Below the pieces are notes generated by a model, which did not search any database, had not been told where the DNA came from, and saw nothing but the letters and a program-made list of their open reading frames with translations. From positions 1 through 48,484 of the IMG/VR virus record IMGVR_UViG_3300023118_000010: DNA of 48,484 nucleotides; one strand, 5' to 3'. This stretch comes from a virus. The translations under genes were made by a program, and so were the position numbers. The first letter of the stretch is position 1. Each line of letters opens with the position of its first letter. Of this stretch, positions 46,312 to 48,484 are shown in pieces.

Positions 46312-46549
46312 CGCGGCGCGCCCCCACACCTGAAGCCAGGGCCCGCCGGCGCCGAGACACGTCGTCGACGCCCGCCCGCAATGCGGCCCGGGCGCGATCG
46401 CGCGCCGCGCGGTAGCGACCGAGCTCTTCCTGGTGGAAGTGGCCACCGTCGACGATCTGATCTGCCAGAATCCGCGCGAGCCTGTCCCGCTCCTCAGCGG
46501 TCACCGGAACGGCATCTATCGCGGTGAGCGGACCCAGTTGCTCCGCCAT
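46292..46549 (-). CDS. Small charged protein between att site and integrase, 85 aa
   Basis: The product is helical and very rich in Arg, Ala and Glu (TAEERDRLARILADQIVDGG, EELGRYRAARDRARAALRAG). Its ATG shares its A with the TGA of the severed repressor 3' part (TGATG), and its end overlaps integrase by 20 bases. It is coupled to both. It might act with the integrase or as a small regulator. Not recognised. Confidence 0.6.
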   Translation of the reverse strand: MAEQLGPLTAIDAVPVTAEERDRLARILADQIVDGGHFHQEELGRYRAARDRARAALRAGVDDVSRRRRALASGVGARRDELLVE

Positions 46550-46747
46550 CAGATGACCTCGCGTTCGCCAAAGAGATCGACGATCGGCGCCATACCGGCG
46601 TGAACGCTGTGGCGCTTCACGATGCCATGCAGCGGTGTGATCGGCGCGACATGGTCGTCCTCATGTGCGGACGCGAGGCGCTCTCCTATGGCCGAAACGT
46701 CGCCCTTATAATCCGTGGGTCGTCGGTTCGAGCCCGACGGGGCCCAC
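46549..46747 (-). other. Severed 3' part of the phage-form repressor gene
   Basis: Joining the two att copies as in circular phage, the repressor frame passes the core without stopping: the prophage TAA (90-88) becomes TAT (46710-46708). It continues for 53 codons (YKGDVSAIGERL ... IVDLFGEREVI) to TGA at 46551-46549, which overlaps the next gene start. About 74 percent of these codons end in G or C, as in neighbouring genes. In the prophage the frame upstream of attR is closed by TAG at 46770-46768 without a start codon. The phage-form repressor would be 149 residues. Confidence 0.7.
46709..46747 (+). repeat. attR core (39 bp)
   Basis: This is identical to 89-127. The 5' half of a tRNA is missing to its left, so it is not a second tRNA gene. 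To the right follows host DNA that would naturally continue from tRNA-Lys. Confidence 0.95.
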
Positions 46748-47045
46748 CGTACTTTCAGCGTCCCGGTCTACTTGGCGTAGATAGTCTCTAGCTAGCAGCC
46801 CGCCTCCGAGACGCTGCCGTGTGCCGCACACCCGTGTCGCATAAAATCCGGGGGCACACGCCGCCGGGAGGAAGTAGTTGCGTCCCGAGCGACCGTGACC
46901 CGCCGGGATCCCGACTGCTCGCTCGGTGTGGTCGTACTCGACGTAATGGATGCGCCTGACGTTCGACACCAAGGCCGGTTGCTGCCTGTTCTTCCGAGCT
47001 GGCTCTTGCCTATCCGAGGATGTGTCGGCGTGTACCGTGACGCCC
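46748..47045. other. Host intergenic region right of attR
   Basis: This stretch of nearly 300 bases is the original downstream flank of tRNA-Lys. Open frames here are short or continue into the att core and look like shadows. No clear terminator or further RNA gene is visible. TACCGT at 47033-47038 a few bases before the next ATG could be a -10 box of a leaderless promoter, without a good -35. Confidence 0.4.
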
Positions 47046-47300
47046 ATGCGCAGGCTTTGGTCCCGATTCTCCGTGGTTGAGCGCGTCCTGATGATCGGGC
47101 TCGTTGTAAGCCTGGCGGGAACCGTCGCCTTTCTGATCACTGGGAAGCGGATGCTGCTCCTGTTCGTGTTGCTTGGCGGGTTCTGCATACTCTTCCAGTT
47201 CGGCTACTCCATCTGGGGTCTGTTGCAGTACCCGCTTGCGCTGGGTCGCGAGGCGGCGAGAGAGCGAGCTCGGGAGGTACCTGACGGCCCACGCGCTTGA
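47046..47300 (+). CDS. Host two-helix membrane protein, 84 aa
   Basis: The ATG at 47046 starts a basic N-terminus (RRLWSRFSVVERV) followed by two membrane helices (about 14-34 and 36-56) and a charged C-terminal helix. The frame is open further upstream, but the longer version reads unnaturally. Function unknown; the first chromosomal gene beyond the prophage. Confidence 0.55.
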   Translation: MRRLWSRFSVVERVLMIGLVVSLAGTVAFLITGKRMLLLFVLLGGFCILFQFGYSIWGLLQYPLALGREAARERAREVPDGPRA

Positions 47301-47424
47301 CGGGCCTTCGCGGTCGGCTCACGGCGACGCTATTGCCAGGAAGTCCGGCGGCGATCCGGCGTGTGGCCCGCTCGCGTGCCCCTCCCCCGCTGGCGCACTT
47401 GACGTTGCCACTTTACTCATAGAT

Positions 47425-47437
47425 CATTGACTCAATG
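47425..47437. promoter_or_regulatory. Probable ArsR operator at the start codon
   Basis: CATTGACTCAATG is a perfect 13-bp palindrome covering the ATG of the ArsR-like gene at 47435. TTGACG (47399-47404) lies upstream as a possible -35. A dyad at the start of its own gene is the usual place for ArsR autoregulation. Confidence 0.55.
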
Positions 47438-48121
47438 TCTACTGACCACAATGACGAGCTGATGGCGAGGGCCGCGAAGCACGCGGCCCTCGCCGATCCC
47501 ACCCGCCTGGCGATCGTGGACCTGCTCGACCTCGGCGATCTGACCTCGACAGAGGTGGGCAGAATTCTCGGGGTTCCGTCGAACCTCCTCTCCCACCACC
47601 TGAGCGTGCTGGAAGGCGAAGGCATGCTGTCCCGCAGCCGCTCCGAGGCGGACCGTCGGCGCAACTACCTGCACCTCCTCCGCCCGACCGTCGACGGCAT
47701 CTATGTGAGCCGTACCCGGGCGGTCACCCGGGTTGTCTTCGTCTGCACGGCAAACTCCGCGCGCTCCCAGATCGCGGCCGCGCTCTGGCGTCGCAACAGC
47801 GACATCCCGGCGGAATCCGCGGGGACTCATCCCGCCGTACAGATCGCGGCAGGTGCGAACGACACTGCAGCGCGGCACGGCACCCCACTCGCATCCACCC
47901 GCCCACGACAGCTCACCGACGTGCTCGCCGACACCGATTTCGTGGTCACCGTGTGTGACAACGCACACGAGGAACTCGCCGACGTCGGCGACCTGCACTG
48001 GTCGGTGCCCGACCCGATCAGAGTGGGCACCCCCGAAGCATTCGACGCCGCCTACGACGAACTCTCCCAGCGCGTGAGCGACCTCGCGCCGCATCTCGTC
48101 CCCCTCGAACCGATCGGATAG
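47435..48121 (+). CDS. ArsR-type regulator fused to arsenate reductase-like phosphatase domain
   Basis: Residues 12-85 are an ArsR/SmtB winged helix (KHAALADPTRLAIVDLLDLGDLTSTEVGRILGVPSNLLSHHLSVLE). Residues 98-225 form a low-molecular-weight phosphatase fold: VVFVCTANSAR with the CX5R loop (Cys104, Arg110), ESAGTHP, and SVPDP carrying the general-acid Asp. The active-site loop is intact, so this part may reduce arsenate or bind it. The As-sensing Cys pair usual in ArsR is not evident. The gene is followed by arsC, which points to arsenic resistance. Confidence 0.85.
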   Translation: MSTDHNDELMARAAKHAALADPTRLAIVDLLDLGDLTSTEVGRILGVPSNLLSHHLSVLEGEGMLSRSRSEADRRRNYLHLLRPTVDGIYVSRTRAVTRVVFVCTANSARSQIAAALWRRNSDIPAESAGTHPAVQIAAGANDTAARHGTPLASTRPRQLTDVLADTDFVVTVCDNAHEELADVGDLHWSVPDPIRVGTPEAFDAAYDELSQRVSDLAPHLVPLEPIG

Positions 48122-48127
48122 CCCACC

Positions 48128-48484
48128 ATGACCGCTCCCACCGTTCTCTTCGTCTGCATCCACAATGCAGGCCGCTCCCAGATGGCCGCCGGCTACATGA
48201 CCGCTCTCTCCGGTGGTGCCGTCGAGGTGCGCTCCGGAGGGTCGGAGCCCGGCGACCAGATCAACCCGATCGCGATCCAGGCGATGGCCGAAGAGGGGAT
48301 CGACATCTCGCGGGCGGTTCCCCAGCTGATGACGACCGAGCAGGTGCGGGAGTCCGACGTGGTCATCACGATGGGCTGTGGGGATGTCTGCCCGATCTTT
48401 CCGGGCAAGCGTTACGAGGACTGGGAGCTGGCCGACCCGGCCGGCAAGAGCATCGATGAGGTGCGCCCCATCCGCGACGACATC
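48128..48484 (+). CDS. arsC: Arsenate reductase ArsC, cut by the window edge
   Basis: The visible 119 residues are a low-molecular-weight phosphatase-type arsenate reductase: VLFVCIHNAGRSQMAAGY with Cys10 and Arg16 (CX5R), VRSGGSEPGDQINP, and MGCGDVCP, a second Cys pair expected in the reduction cycle. It reduces arsenate to arsenite for export. It lies six bases after the ArsR-like gene and is probably in one operon with it. The 3' end lies beyond the window. Confidence 0.88.
   Translation, partial: MTAPTVLFVCIHNAGRSQMAAGYMTALSGGAVEVRSGGSEPGDQINPIAIQAMAEEGIDISRAVPQLMTTEQVRESDVVITMGCGDVCPIFPGKRYEDWELADPAGKSIDEVRPIRDDI

Larger units (their letters stand above)
89..46747. mobile_element. Complete temperate siphovirus prophage in tRNA-Lys
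   Basis: The element is bounded by a 39-bp perfect direct repeat (89-127 and 46709-46747) derived from the 3' part of tRNA-Lys. Between the repeats lie a repressor with divergent early operon, replication genes, packaging, capsid, connector, tail, lysis and a tyrosine integrase next to the right att site. All modules of a temperate siphovirus are present and no frame is visibly broken, apart from the designed frameshift in the tail chaperone. The span is about 46.7 kb. It is probably inducible, though excision cannot be judged from sequence. Confidence 0.96.

Noticed and set aside
46709-46747. Second tRNA-Lys at the right end
   Set aside because: Only the 3' part of the tRNA is present; the acceptor 5' strand, D arm and most of the anticodon stem are missing, so it is the attR repeat.
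46600-46791. Plus-strand 63-codon frame across attR
   Set aside because: It runs antisense to the severed repressor part and through the tRNA-like core; codon pattern is poor.
46706-47188. Minus-strand frame of 160 codons ending GPVGLEPTTHGL
   Set aside because: Its end is the familiar antisense reading of a tRNA 3' region, and the rest overlaps the better membrane-protein gene; no start signal.

Overview
The window is high-GC actinobacterial DNA (GC-rich third codon positions, frequent GTG starts, ATGA/GTGA/TGATG start-stop overlaps, DUF3263 and DUF2510 families, leaderless promoters), most like a Microbacterium-type member of the Microbacteriaceae; the genus is an inference. Almost all of it is one complete temperate siphovirus prophage of about 46.7 kb integrated in a tRNA-Lys(UUU) gene. 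The 3' part of the tRNA (89-127) is repeated perfectly (39 bp) at 46709-46747, giving attL and attR. Outside the prophage are the intact tRNA on the left and, on the right, a small membrane protein and the start of an arsenic-resistance operon (ArsR fused to a phosphatase-like domain, then ArsC).

Layout of the prophage. 88-378 (minus): XRE-type repressor whose 3' end runs into attL. 379-505: divergent promoter/operator region with two apparently leaderless promoters. 506-18.4 kb (plus): early operon of overlapping genes: HTH proteins, KilAC antirepressor, replication initiator carrying a likely origin with two perfect DnaA boxes, RusA-like resolvase, ParB-like protein, TetR-like HTH protein, HerA/FtsK-type ATPase, then an accessory block (nucleotidyltransferase fold, Ea22-like, MmcB-like nuclease, ASCH protein, papain-like peptidase). 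It ends at a terminator near 18.5 kb. 18.7-36 kb: HExxH peptidase, HNH endonuclease, terminase, portal, MuF-like protein, scaffold, decoration protein, major capsid, connectors, major tail protein, frameshifted tail chaperones, tape measure, distal tail and a tip protein. 36-44.2 kb: endolysin, holin candidates, further tail and fibre genes, a reversed lysogenic gene and a collagen-like membrane protein. 44.2-46.7 kb: small lysogeny-side genes and the tyrosine integrase.

Two architectures stand out. (1) Integration-dependent switch: in the circular phage the repressor frame would not stop at the tRNA-derived TAA but continue through the attP core for 53 more codons to a TGA that overlaps (TGATG) the start of a small gene, itself overlapping the integrase. 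Integration therefore shortens the repressor to 96 residues and separates integrase from the repressor promoter. (2) Invertible tail-tip cassette: a 22-bp inverted repeat lies in the same reading frame inside the active tip gene and inside a reversed, headless alternative C-terminus that ends tail-to-tail with it; inversion of 1037 bp would swap the receptor-binding end of the protein. No dedicated invertase is visible nearby.

All functional names are from reading the translated sequence and motif recognition; no database search was run.
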